Below are positions 48,201-61,200 of a stretch of DNA of 64,000 nucleotides, in pieces. Origin of the DNA: Trichoplax adhaerens (lineage: Eukaryota; Placozoa; Uniplacotomia; Trichoplacea; Trichoplacidae); contig NW_002060943.1 of assembly GCF_000150275.1 (NCBI RefSeq), forward strand, positions 10,076,209 through 10,140,208, given 5' to 3'. The notes under the pieces were generated by a model. It searched no databases. It was given only the letters and a program-made list of their open reading frames with translations, and had not been told where the DNA came from. A program made the position numbers and the translations under genes. Position 1 is the stretch's first letter; the number at the start of each line of letters is the position of its first letter.

Positions 48201-51200
48201 ATCGTGCGATAAACGATAGTCATAATAAATGTAGTGTTGCAAGTTACAAAATATAATATGATACTTATAAATTATGACCTAACTTTGAGTTAGGGTTAAT
48301 ATTACCTTCATTTAGTCCCAAGCTGATTGGTTGATTGCATAGCATAACATACGTATTATATACAGTACAGTAGTGATCACTTGTATGATATATCTTAAAA
48401 TCAGCACGTAAATACAGCAAGGGCACAAAGGTAAAAATCTATGGGATAAACTAATATAAAGTAATCATGTTGACTTTGCTCACATAGGTAACTAGTAAAG
48501 GAGAACAACTAAGTGAAACGTATCATCGTTATCCAAGCAACAATAAACTATTTAAATTAAGGTAGTGTCTGTAATAGGTACTTTTAGTTTACGATGGCAG
48601 CCTTTACGAAATTATATGCCCTATAATAATAAATATCCCTGATTTCTAGCCAAAATTAACGTAAATGATTAGAGACAAAGAAAAATTGCATAAAAATCCT
48701 TGCTATCACCAACATCAATGACCCCCTTCCTTATTTTCGTACAGTATTGTCTACTTTAATATATAAAAAAACGAAAATATAACTTATTGCAATAACTATA
48801 AGTAAAGTAACTAGGTATAATATCAGAAGATATAAAAGGATACTAAATGTCACAACACTATACTAAGTTCTATAATGAAGAAGTGATCAAAAGATTCAGC
48901 AGACTATGTGCTGTAGTTTAACAATGCCGTAATACTACACAATAAATATAACGAATAGCATGTACCCCGAGAGTATTAAATTATTGAAGCGCTCCTTGTA
49001 GTTTGAAATGGTGTAGACAATAATTTGCTAAGTGATACACGTCAATGAAGTAATTGCCTAATTATAACTCTTGTCTATAAACAATGCTCCAGTACCTGCA
49101 ATCTTTTCTTCTTAATTTTACGGCTAATTTGATTCTTCTTAGCGAAAGCTTTTGACGAACAGCGTCCTGACCCTTTAACAAGATCACGGATAGTCTTCTT
49201 TTTTTTAGAAACGTTTCTGACGGTATGAGTTGTATTACCAGGCGACGGAAGAGAATCACTAGTATCGTAGTCATTTTGATTTCCATTTGACTAAAATATA
49301 TTTAAATATAATCACATAAATTATAGACATCTTTATTAAATTTATATCTCAATGCGATAAACAAATATACTATATGAGACAGCAAGATTGATAGTTAAAC
49401 AGGAACAACAATGAATATTAGGGTATATTAGTTTATTGCTTCACAGTAGCTCACATTGAGCCGATTACACTTCAACGGATTCATGTAATAGTTAATTACG
49501 GTTCGTGTTTCAAATACCGGAAACAATGTACTATAGCAGATATACTTAAGTGTACTGTAGATAATTATCTTGCTTTAATAAACATCGATTTCCTGTTACT
49601 GATATTCATTGCGGTCGATCTCAGTATTTTATATTCTTCCTTATTTTTTATTTGATATTCTCTTACTGTAAAGTTCGACAATAAGTAGAACTATACATTA
49701 CATCTATGTCTCTAGAAATTCTTCGAAAAATGAATAAGATTTATGTCTATATATTTAATCGATTAAAGTAAAAAAAATCATATACTCAATATACCCTAAT
49801 TTCGTAAATACGAATTATTCTACTACCCATTTAATTAGTATACGACTTAAAATAACAACAAGTCAGAATTCACTCAAAGAATTACTAAAATGTGAGTATT
49901 CTTTTAAAACACTTCATCCTATTGATCTTGTAATAAAATACTAATTTATTGTCTGCTCTCTGGATTTAAACATCTCCACTATTCATTTCTCATTTTACCC
50001 GTTATCTCTAGAGACTTTAAGCCAGTAAAATAGCAAGTTTAGTATTTAATTAATTAATTATTTACGTATGCAATCGGTATCGTCACCACATACTGTACAA
50101 GTCGCACTTTTAAAGCTACACTGGCAATAATTAAAACAAATCCCATAGCTGACCTATACATACTGTACTTTAAGGACAATTCATCATTTTCTAATTTCTT
50201 CACCATTATTGTATTAATCACAGGTAATTTCAATTGAATAAACCGCTAGAATAACAGGCATTTATTGCCGTCGATTAATGAGATACACTTCAAAATAATA
50301 TTATTGAAAAGGACAGCACTCAAATGCACTCATTTACCAAATTTATAGAGCGAAGATCTAGGTCCGGGACCTACGAGAATGCCCACTTGAAATTGTTATT
50401 CTAACTTTACTGATAACTGATTATTAGTTATAATCATTTGTCAGAAATCTTCATAATGTCAATCAATAATATAAAAATAGAAATTTAGAGTAATACTGTA
50501 TTTTCTCTAGCTTTTCGATATAGCCCTCATAAATTTGGTACACAATTTATACCAATTTATACAATAATTAAGAATAACAAAGGTAAATACTTTAGAAAAT
50601 GCTACTATACTGTACACTACTACAGGCAATGGTTTCCCTCTTGTATAATACATTACGCGTATACTATAAATAACTAGTAATAATTAATTAATTATAATTA
50701 TTACTGCTAGAAACTACCCGTTCAATTTTTAAGCCTGAAATAGTGAAATAGTGTCCAGTTTTAATTCTAAAACACGCGTATACGACATGCATAACCTTCC
50801 ATACACGTTACACAGTCGTATAATCTAGTATCGTTATCTTTAAGGTATGCTAGGCATTGCTTGCTATCACTGTAAGCGATCCATCGAAACGGTGATTTAA
50901 TTAATTCACCTTATCCCTCCACAATGACAGTATCCGCATGTAGTCTATATTTACTAACTGCAGAAGCAGAGCTAAACTGAAGATGTACGAACCAGAGTAC
51001 CTATCTAAAATCCGAACCTCGAATTTCCAGTCAATTACAATTGAATTGCAGGCAAGTATAGCAATAACAGTGATTGCTGACGTGGTTAACCGATTCAAAA
51101 TCTAAAATTGGCTACGTTAACTTCCTTGCGTCAGCTATTTACTAGTGTCTAGTATCTACTCATAATACTGTAGTGTGGTACTGTGTTGTTTAACTGTTTT

Positions 51201-52075
51201 AAGTGTGGAGTCCAGTATAGCATAGGATAAAGTTGCACGATTTTTCATAGAAACATTGCAATAGATTTCGTCTTTCGAAATACTTGGAAATAAGTAGAGC
51301 TACAGTATGATTGATTAACATGTAAAACTAATAGCACCATCAATGTATGGTAAAAAAAATTCATGAATCTTTCAAAATCGCAATACATAGCTATCACTTT
51401 CTACGTGAATGATAAAGTAAAGCCATACAAATAATGAATTATAAAGAAATTAATAGAAAGCGATAATCTAAAATTTTAAATACCCGTACCTAGATCGATT
51501 AATAGAATTAAGTGAGCTGTATTAATGACTAACTGATTCATTAATTTTCGAGCTCATAATTTATAAAATTTCCCTTTTTATTACAACTAATATATAGTAA
51601 TACAACCTACAAGTATACCGTAATTTATTTCTATACTTTTAAATTTACTCCGTAAGGTGCTGCCTTGTAATTTCACAGACTAGTTTTTTTTAAATGCTGT
51701 ACTTAATTATTGTATATCCCAAATTCATCAACATTTAAACATTATTTACTGTGTCAAATGTACCGTTTCTGGTAGTCCACGACCGTATACGATTTTCAAT
51801 TAATATTGTTGTTATTTACTCGGTACTCCACTAGTGTACAGTACAATCACAGTATAGTATGCTTACATCACATGTGTACAGTACTAAAACTTTGTAGTAA
51901 TAAAATCGCAAACGCTTCCAACCTTTTTCAAACGGATGCATTTTCGATAAATACAAATTTGATGCCCGGTTTTACGGTGAAGGCAATTTTTACAAGATCC
52001 ACAGTTTTCCTTCTTAAGGCATGGGCCACATGCTCCACAAGCCTTGCGTTTCTTTGATGATTTTAAATCATCCAT
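45291..52075 (-). CDS. TET: TET-family protein with CXXC finger, iron-site residues substituted
   Basis: Eleven exons: 52075-51923, 49290-49096, 48033-47832, 47736-47658, 47456-47420, 47311-47255, 47163-46958, 46856-46700, 46644-46555, 46485-46348 and 46127-45291. All phases agree, giving 716 aa. Residues 8-50 form a CXXC zinc finger ([19 protein letters not shown], then RKTGHQIC), of the CXXC4/5-TET type. A basic linker follows, then the TET Cys-rich domain ([51 protein letters not shown]) and the double-stranded beta-helix ([59 protein letters not shown]). In active TETs, iron is held by HxD and a distal His. Here they are H426-V-N428, and R553 in place of the His. The 2-oxoglutarate Arg (R568) and His (H456) remain. 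Several Cys after CHCQG are also missing. The exon 7/8 intron appears to be GC-AG. The fold and identity are clear; lack of catalysis is inferred. Confidence 0.92.
48117..48133. repeat. (TA)n microsatellite in TET intron
   Basis: Uninterrupted run of TA dinucleotides upstream (in gene sense) of TET exon 3. Confidence 0.85.
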
Positions 52076-52186
52076 CTCAATTTAATCTTGATAAAATTAA
52101 TCGTGGTGCCTTTATCAACATCGCTGATGTGCTAACTAATACATAAAGCCCACTGTACAGAAAATAATTGACTTAACTCAACCATC

Positions 52187-52590
52187 GTACAGTACAGTAC
52201 GCTACACGTACAGTACACTACTGTAGTGGACTAGGACTGGACCGGACTGGACTGTGCCGCGGGCTATCAGTAACATTACAGTACAGTACTGTACACTGTA
52301 CAGTGTATAATGCACTGTACTGTATATGTACAGTACATAGCTACAGTACTTTATTAGACTGTACAGTGTACTGTACAGTACTGTACTGTACAATCCCATT
52401 TCTTTACAGTACTGCACAGCTCAAACAATTTTGGTACTGTACTGTACTGTACAGTGTACAGTACTGTACAGGAATCCTACAGTATTTCTTTACAGTTCAA
52501 ACAATTGGGGTACTGTACAGTACTGTACTGTACTGTACAGTACTTTACTCAAATTTGTTTACATTTACCGATGAAGACTGTACTGTACCA
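52187..52590. repeat. GTACW cluster upstream of TET
   Basis: Dense array beginning about 110 bp upstream of the TET ATG, with runs at 52190-52220, 52276-52310, 52315-52340, 52360-52393, 52434-52470 and 52510-52545. A word containing CAGCTCAAACAATTTTGG and a near copy CAGTTCAAACAATTGGGG lie about 75 bp apart, so part of the cluster is a local duplication. No cluster is seen further right. Confidence 0.87.
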
Positions 52591-55500
52591 TACTGTCCTG
52601 CAGAGGTTCTCTAAATATAGCACGCAATAAGCAAATTACTAAACGCATTGGTATATTGTATATTTATGCAATCTATATTTATTACCTAAATTTAAGCTCT
52701 GCGTATGTTTACGCGGCTCCTAACGAGTGAAAGCTGCAATCGTTTTCTGATAGTACGCTAACTATCCTCCATGTACTGCAAATCAAATGACGAACTGTAC
52801 CATCGTCTAAAATTTTCAAACAAACATACGACTCGTAATTACTGTTCGTTGTAGTTATAGTAATTAGTTGAAAATATATACAGGACCGATTTTAATTTAT
52901 TTAATAAGTAAATGCCTGCCAAGATTAAAACTATCATCATCATTGAATAAAACAAAATTCTATATTTCTCAAGTCTTTAAAAAATATAAGCATATATTTT
53001 CTATGCCATGCTACGAATTTCCTAATTTTTGCAGTAAGATCGCGGACATACGAGCATCCAATCGATCTTACAATTACTAATATCGAAAAAATTACAGGTA
53101 TGACAACAACTTTATGAATTAAATTACAATAATAATGTAATCTTATTTAACCTTAAGTAGTGTAAATTTCCATAAAAATGTATAATTGAAAATTATGTAC
53201 ATTATTATAGAACTTAATAAGATGAATCCTGTGATGTAATTCGTATATTATAAGTGCACTCTTTCAATTGTAATTATAACACCGATAAATAGAATGAGTG
53301 TATTATTTTATTTCAGTCAAAATTTAGAAGTATCTGATCATTCATTTACTATTATATCCATAATTAAAATGAAAATAAAGAGTTATGATAATACGGTAAT
53401 TGAATTTAGGTTGCAAATTGTAGAAACTTATAATTATTATTCTTGTCATAAGGGTTAAGAACTTTAATGTCACTGTCAGAAATCATACATTTTGATTTAA
53501 CTCGTAAAGAAACATGCTATTCTTTCATGTAAACCATATTAGTAAGGTAATGTTCCAGACACTCGAATATTTCAATTGCACCTGTACACTCACGCGAACG
53601 ACTATTGATATAAAATGCTATAATTACCGTAGAAGTCAAGATGAATGTTTATTCCACTGTACCTAATAACTTTGACTAGTGAATTGGTATTTATTAGAAC
53701 GCAAAATGCAATGTAAGAGGTTAAGAAAATACCATATATGATACTGTAGCAATGCTAATCATATTTTATAAAATTAAATAAGCTGCAACAACCAATTTCG
53801 GCTGCTGACCAAGTAAGACTCAGGCAAAGTATGTCAATATAACTGCATAAATTACTGTTGCTTACTCTAATGTAATCAGTTATTCTTGAAATGCCTATTT
53901 CTTTGTCCGACATTTAAAAACCCAGAAATCTCTGCTGAAATTAACATTCCTCCCACTTTTTCGTTCGCTAATATAATAAACCCAAGGAATTTAAATATTC
54001 TAATGAATGAAGTCTCACGTTTCCGAACATGACTCTTTATTCTATATTCTTAATTTCATGTATAAATATATGTAAAGTTGCTTACAAGTTTGACACCCTT
54101 TAATAAATAAATGATAACCTAACCCCAAGCTACCTAAATATAAATAAGTAACTGACTTATTATGAGTTATCTATATTATATCCTACACGGCCTAGTTGTT
54201 CATAAGGTTTCCTAATTTCTTGCAATATTAAATTCTTAGCAGATTGAAGTTTAAGTAATTTTTAATTTAAAACCGTGATTAGTATTGTATTGTAAATATC
54301 GCTCAAGTAACTTCAAATTGTTATAGCTAAGAGTAAAACCTAAACATTATAATATTAAACTCATAATAACTCTAAATGAGCTAAAAACGTGACTAGAAAG
54401 ATTAATAGCCCATTAGTCATTAGTCATGCCATAAGCAATTTCTTATAAGTGGCATCTCTGAATTTACTGTCGGCATCTTTGTTATTGCTCATTTATTAAC
54501 ATTAAATACTATGTACTATAGTACATAGCAGTGACATCATAGTATCAAAGTTTCTACCACCGCAGATATGCAAAGTTATCGTGGATTTAAATTCCAGTGC
54601 TGTCCGTATCGCTCTGCCTAAATGAATACATTTAAGTGCTCACTACTTAATTATTATTACCTTTATCATCATTAATTGTCAAAATATGAAATTCTTAATA
54701 AATTAAAGAACTGTACTCATTAACAATTTTTGAAATTTTTTACCTTTATCCCGATTTACCTATTGCGCGCCAATAATTAATTAAAACGTTAATTTAGAAA
54801 TATCATATTCACAGTTGCGGAAAGGTAAATTCTCTCTGATCGTATTACTAAAAATACATGTTATTATGCTGCTATTTGATTAACGAAACCGTTAAGGTTA
54901 TAGTTTGCTATTATCTGAATTTATGAAATTATCTTCAATGTACAATTAATAAAAATGAAAGTTCACGGCATAATTCTTTACAACATTAATTAATATATCT
55001 ATACACCGACAATACTAAATTCGATCATAATAAATTTATCTTCTCATATTAAATATTTAATTCAAATTATAACTTAAAAATCGATATCGGATAAAATTAT
55101 TAATACTGAACGGTAGCAATTTTTCAACGTAGATGAAAACAATCCCGACAAGTATCGTGCACCTATTCTATAGATTATACGACTACTCGCTATGCTCTTA
55201 TCATATAATCAGACGGCAAAGCATTTGTATTAAAAATAAACTTTTATGATACTTATCAGTTGCGATTTCGTTACATACCTCGTCATAAATCTAGTAATCT
55301 AAATTAGATATTGCCGCTTTTTCACTAGTATTCTTACTAAGAAATCAATTCTAGAGGATTACGACGGTTTGGCCGTTTCTGACTGAATCATGTCAATTTT
55401 TAGAAATTGAATATATCTACAGTACACGACATATTAGAAATTTCGATTTCATTTCTCATCAGTTTGGTAATTATACACAGTACATGTAAACCTTTGGCAT

Positions 55501-58223
55501 AAGCAATATAATTTCAAAATATCCATTAAATAAATAATCAGTATATATGCACGTCACATTTACACGTACATTATCCATTTTTAGTACGCTTACATAGCAG
55601 ATCCTTATACTTTTATCGGTAAGGCATAAACTACATTGGTCCTGCATGCCTTGATCATTAACCATTACCTAATAATAGTTAAAGGCAGTTTTCCATACAA
55701 GATAATAGTCAGTCGTTCATAAACAAGGAAATATCATCAAACATTTATGACACACGAGTATAGTCAAATTACTCATTATAATAATTAACTTCTAGATACC
55801 AATTAAATTACCCCCATTTATGTTACTATCATAGATTAGAACTAACATTTTTCCTATTTACAAGACACAACATTAATACTTTAGATAACACAGACCTATA
55901 GAGGAGATTTAATTTAATAATTCAAACGTTAAATTTATCGATGATGAATTTTGTAGCAATGCTTTTTGGGTTATATGTTAATAAATTTCTGTTAAGCTAT
56001 TACAAACAATAGAATCTTTAATAGTTCCTCTAAACGGCCAGTATTACTGATCTTTGAAGTAAAGTTTATTTCTATGTGATTAGAGAGTAAATCGGTATAA
56101 TCAAATATGCAAGTGCCATATTAATATCATCTATAATGATAACGTGACAATGGTAACGAATAGCAGTGATATCCAATTCGTAACAATGACCGTCTTAGAA
56201 TTAAATAATATCCACAATCAGAATAAGATGGCAACACGAGAGGCAGAAGTGCATGCACTGACAGTATGACTACTATCTCAAAATAGGCACCCTATAAATA
56301 AGTCGATTTAAATCAAGCATTAAAAAATAGTTCGGACATCAATAAACAACCGAAAAGGCCTGGGCATGATATTAGATGTTCCTTTACAACGCCATAATAA
56401 GGAACAAAACAAGGATAAGCGCATTGTGTTAAGATAATATATATGTGATTTTTAATTAATTCACAAAGTCATAGTTTTAATCAAGATTAGAGATCAATAC
56501 ATTTTAACATTTTAAGCAATGTGTTCGCACTGTGTATTACAGTCCTACCGGCTTTAGTTCTAAAATAACAGCCTAAACGAAAACCAGTTTAAAAATAGCT
56601 CTCATAAGAATACAATAAACAAATTCTTTAATAAGACATAGATTATTTGTTATTGCTATAGCCAAAAATCGGGACAACATTTAAAATATCTGAAATAAAG
56701 AATATTAATCAACAGATGCTTCATTAGTATATTACTATAATTTATGCGTATTCCAATGATCAGTATCGATTAAGATATAGTGACTCATTTTGATTAAAGT
56801 TACAAACTAACATTAAAAATTTTCTTTTTATCACTTCAGTAGAATAAGGAATAATGAATACTTTTACACGATATATTTATATTTTTCTCTCTTCTTCTCA
56901 GTCCTATCGCTACAATACCTTTCTTAGTTACATTTTCTACTATCTACGGTAAAATTAATCAAGATAATTTTAAGATCAAAAATCCATATAAATCATCGTC
57001 TACAGACAATAATTATTGCCAAGTATTATTTGGATGTCATGATACTTACCGTACTAGTATAAACTAAATAATGCTTACCTTATACTTAGCTATTACTTAA
57101 TGTTGTCTATTAAAAAATTAATAAAACTTTAAAAGAATTTATTGACATTATCAAGTATTGTAATAAATGATACCCCATGCAATTTTAAAATAGAAATCTA
57201 AATATAAGGGAAGGGGAAAATTATCTATAGTAAAAGAAATGACGAAAAAGGATGGAAGACCATTTTATGCCTTCCCAAATAACCGAATCTTCAATAGATA
57301 AGGTCAAAATATAAACTCTTTTTAACAAAATTCTAGGATGTTCAACCATGATCTTCATTCAACCTGAACCCTTTAAAATCAGTCATAGAAATAGCCATCA
57401 ATAATTATAATAACATCAATGGCTAAAAGTTTTGTAATTGACTGACTTAAAATTCTGAAGTGATATTCTGTGTCTAATCTTGATAGGTGACGAAAATGAC
57501 ACCTAAATACTCTAAATTGCATTAGTATTAGCTATATAACAAATGTCTGCAGCCCAGCCACGATAATTATCAATCAAAGTTAAAATTAGCGTTTGATGAC
57601 GCAACCTATTTCAAAAATAACAATCCACTATGCTGTGGAAACCAATTGTGATTTTAAGTACTGTAAAATTATTTCCAGTTATTGAAATTTAATTAGTCTA
57701 CTCAATGTCGTTCTCTTAATAGAGTAGAGAGACAGGTAGAAAAGAAGGATTGGATCAAAGGACTAATATATACCAACTAGATAGTTACGTCAACGCCGGC
57801 TATGTTTTGTATTATACTTGACAATAAACCGATTGAATTTTTTTCCTTTGATAATCCGCTATTACATCAATGGCATCAAGCCCCCTGATGAATATGATAT
57901 GATAAGTATAAATACTGGTAGTTTACATTTTATTTCATTATCGTCGATTCAGTTCATCATCATCGCACGCCGCTGAAATTGCAAGACTGCCAGACCATAG
58001 CCTACTTGAGTCAGAGAAAAACTTATTTTATTTATCTTTCGGTCACAAATTATATTAGAAGTATCATACGCGTATTTAAAGATTAGTCTTTATATTCCAT
58101 TCTATACTGAAATTCACATCTACTTAAAAGAGATTTGCTCGAATTAATTACGATATTATCGAACTATACGTTACTCGGTCTCAATTGTAAACCACATCTT
58201 ATAAGTCTTAAGATTATCACAAC
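52591..58223. other. Gene-poor spacer TET/Wnt
   Basis: About 5.6 kb without a recognisable gene. The 70-aa ORF at 52868-53080 has no known motif and no splice partner. GTACW arrays are absent. One TACGCGTA (58067-58074) lies about 150 bp before the Wnt start codon. Confidence 0.5.
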
Positions 58224-61200
58224 ATGATACCGTTCAAAATGATCTTATTACCTTTTCTTTTGGTTATGGTAACCTTATTCCAACTCGCCGATAAATCCAA
58301 TGCCAACGTTACTCAAAGGTTGTAATTGACTGCTCATAACTTTTAATTAAATAGAACACTTTTTCGTATTAGAAGTGCACGAATAAGTAACTATCTAGTC
58401 TACTTTTTATTGTTGTTCATATTTACAGCATAATCATGTAAAGAGTAATAAGTTCATTTGATAAAAGTTTAAAATGTTTGTAATATAATCGTCTATGACA
58501 TTTAGCCGTAGTCGTTCAAAGACTATAACCAATTACAAATTTAAAACATCTTCACATTTGAACGCTCATCTCTCACCTTCTAATCAAAACTATTCCCCGT
58601 ACTCTAGATATAACAGCCTATTTCTAATTTATTACATCATATTAATTAAATTTTTAAAATATTTATCACTATTAGACTATGGACTCAATCAAATAGCACC
58701 GCTTCATTTTATAAATATGTTGGAAATAAGCTACTTAAAGAGCTAAAATTTGAAGGCCAAGTAAGATCATTTATTCATGAGAATAATATCGTAGTAATGT
58801 ACATACATTAATATATTAACTTATAATGTAGAAGCTCACTCATACAATACGGCTATCGTTAATCTTATGACTTTTCATTTTCAATTGCACATCGTGTATT
58901 ATTACTTAATTTTTGTTCTTTACTAATAACTTATAGTCAGAAATGAGAAGCGTAGTAAGAGGGTACTTTGAAATGTATTTATAAACAATCTATATAATTC
59001 TAGCTGATATCATCTCTTTTAAGGACAGTTATTTCAATCTTTTAATCTACACGCTAATCTGATACTTTTTCCACGGCCCTATAATTCAAATACTGTAAAA
59101 GTTTAATTAGCAATCGGAGCATAAATGATTGCAACTTTATCGTAGTTTAAAAATTTTAATTTTTTGTTATAAAATTAATTATAATTATTGATTAAATTGA
59201 TTAGTACATCATTTTTTATAAATAGATATCATGTACAGCAAAAAAACTGCTAGATGCGCGCCGTAGATTATAACATCAGCCTTATAACTTTATTTTTTTA
59301 CTCCTTAAAGAAATATCAACCGAATCAAATCTTGAAAATTAGAGAAATTGCACTTAGAGCTATATATGACGCTAGCAAAGTATGCAAAGAAATCTTTCGA
59401 TATGAACGTTGGAACTGTTCAGATTTTGAAGATAATTTATTCGACTATGGAAAGAACACACTAGGTATGGATACTTATAACGAAAGATTTATATTAATTT
59501 TATCTCTTATTTATCTCTCATCATGTATGCGTTCTAAATGATGATTTAGAAAGTTAGCAGTTAATTTACATTGAGTTATAAACGAAAATAACTTTTCATC
59601 CTAATGCAATAATAACAAAAACTGGATATCGGACGATATAGATTAATTTTCCTATTTTTATTCTTCCTCATTCTTTCAATTTTTGTTAACACACGTACCT
59701 ATATATCCTTCAACAACTAACAAAATACGGCAGTAAATTACAAAAATTACGTGATTTACTGACTAGGTCGTATTGATTTTCAAAAAAGTTTATTATTCCA
59801 AGCTATGCTATATAACAACTTAATAATCCAGACAATATTTCTTTTCTTTTTATTTCCCTATCACATTTTTCTTTATTGTCATTCTAGATTAGAATAGGTA
59901 AGACGTAGAATAATAACGAGTAGGCTTCAGTTTGTAGGATTTATTAATTTCTTCACCAGTGAGTGCTATGACCATTGTCGATTTACAAAATGATTATTCA
60001 TATACGTATGAACTACCTTATGCAATATTATCACAAATAATTACCCATTTTCGTCATAAATAAAAGTAAAGTAGATTTCCATCGAAACTACAAGGATAAA
60101 TCAATAATAGATAAAGAATAACAGTCGTATATTTTACGGTTGATCAACGTATTTTTCTCCAGGAAGGAGGAAAAAGATTGTATCTTCACAAACAACATAG
60201 CAGTTGTTTTCTGTTATTTACATCGCAATGCTTCCCAGTAGGTATTACGCATAATGAACATTTTAAAGCTATAATCTTTTAAAATTTAAAGCTTTTACCA
60301 CTCAATTATTTGATTTTTTAAGTCCAATAACGATCATCATGGCCTTTTGTACAAAATTCCGAATAATGAGAATTTTATTTGCGTTAGTACTTGTCAAATT
60401 TAGTTTATCGAATGCATCACTATATAAAGCGAAGTAAAATAATAATACTACCTTAACTAATCTCATGATGCAATTTCTTATGTTCTACAAGAAAAATCGT
60501 GTTACGTTGTCTGCCATAGCTAACGTAATGCTTTCCATATTTAGATAAAGTAAGAACTATAATAAATTTATCATAAAAGTAGAGTATACTTTAAATCAAT
60601 TATTATCTATCCTGTGATATAATTCTAACTTAGTGATGGGGCTTTATTGGCAGGATATCCTACTTAGCCATTACTTTTCAATATATAGTAACGAGGATAT
60701 TTACTATCTCTGATAATATGTTAAAGTATAAACCGAATCAATATCATTTAGCGTATTGTAAGATCCATATTATTTTTAGCAATGAACTTTTACAATAAGT
60801 AATTCCTCGATTGCGTTCATTTGGGAATCCTAACAATTCTATATTTTTTAATCCATCTATCGTGATGTAATCGCGTAGTTTGGAGCTATAATTCCATGTT
60901 ATTATTGTTCTTGAACATGAATATATTTTATATAGATAGAGGTCATTTTATGTTCGCTAATTCAATTGTAAAATGAAATTTTTCTATATATGCATTTTTA
61001 GTCTGCATTTGTTTTAGAAGAACTATCTTACTTTAGCAAAGCTTATATTATTAAAATAGAAATATAATTAAGCACACCCATGATCAGCTACTATCTCTAG
61101 CCAGCTTAATTTCGTATACACTAGTGAGATGAAATAATGCTGTATTAATTTGGTATATATGATTACCAATTAATCCATATAAACAATGAAAGCGTTGTAA

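Noticed and set aside
45291-52075. TET gene as a decaying pseudogene
   Set aside because: Eleven exons keep a continuous frame with all splice phases matching and strong conservation outside the active site, so a maintained protein is more likely than a broken copy.
52868-53080. 70-aa plus-strand ORF upstream of the Wnt gene, considered as an early Wnt exon or a separate gene
   Set aside because: The Wnt exons are already phase-complete from a signal-peptide ATG at 58224. This ORF has no known motif and no usable donor at its end.
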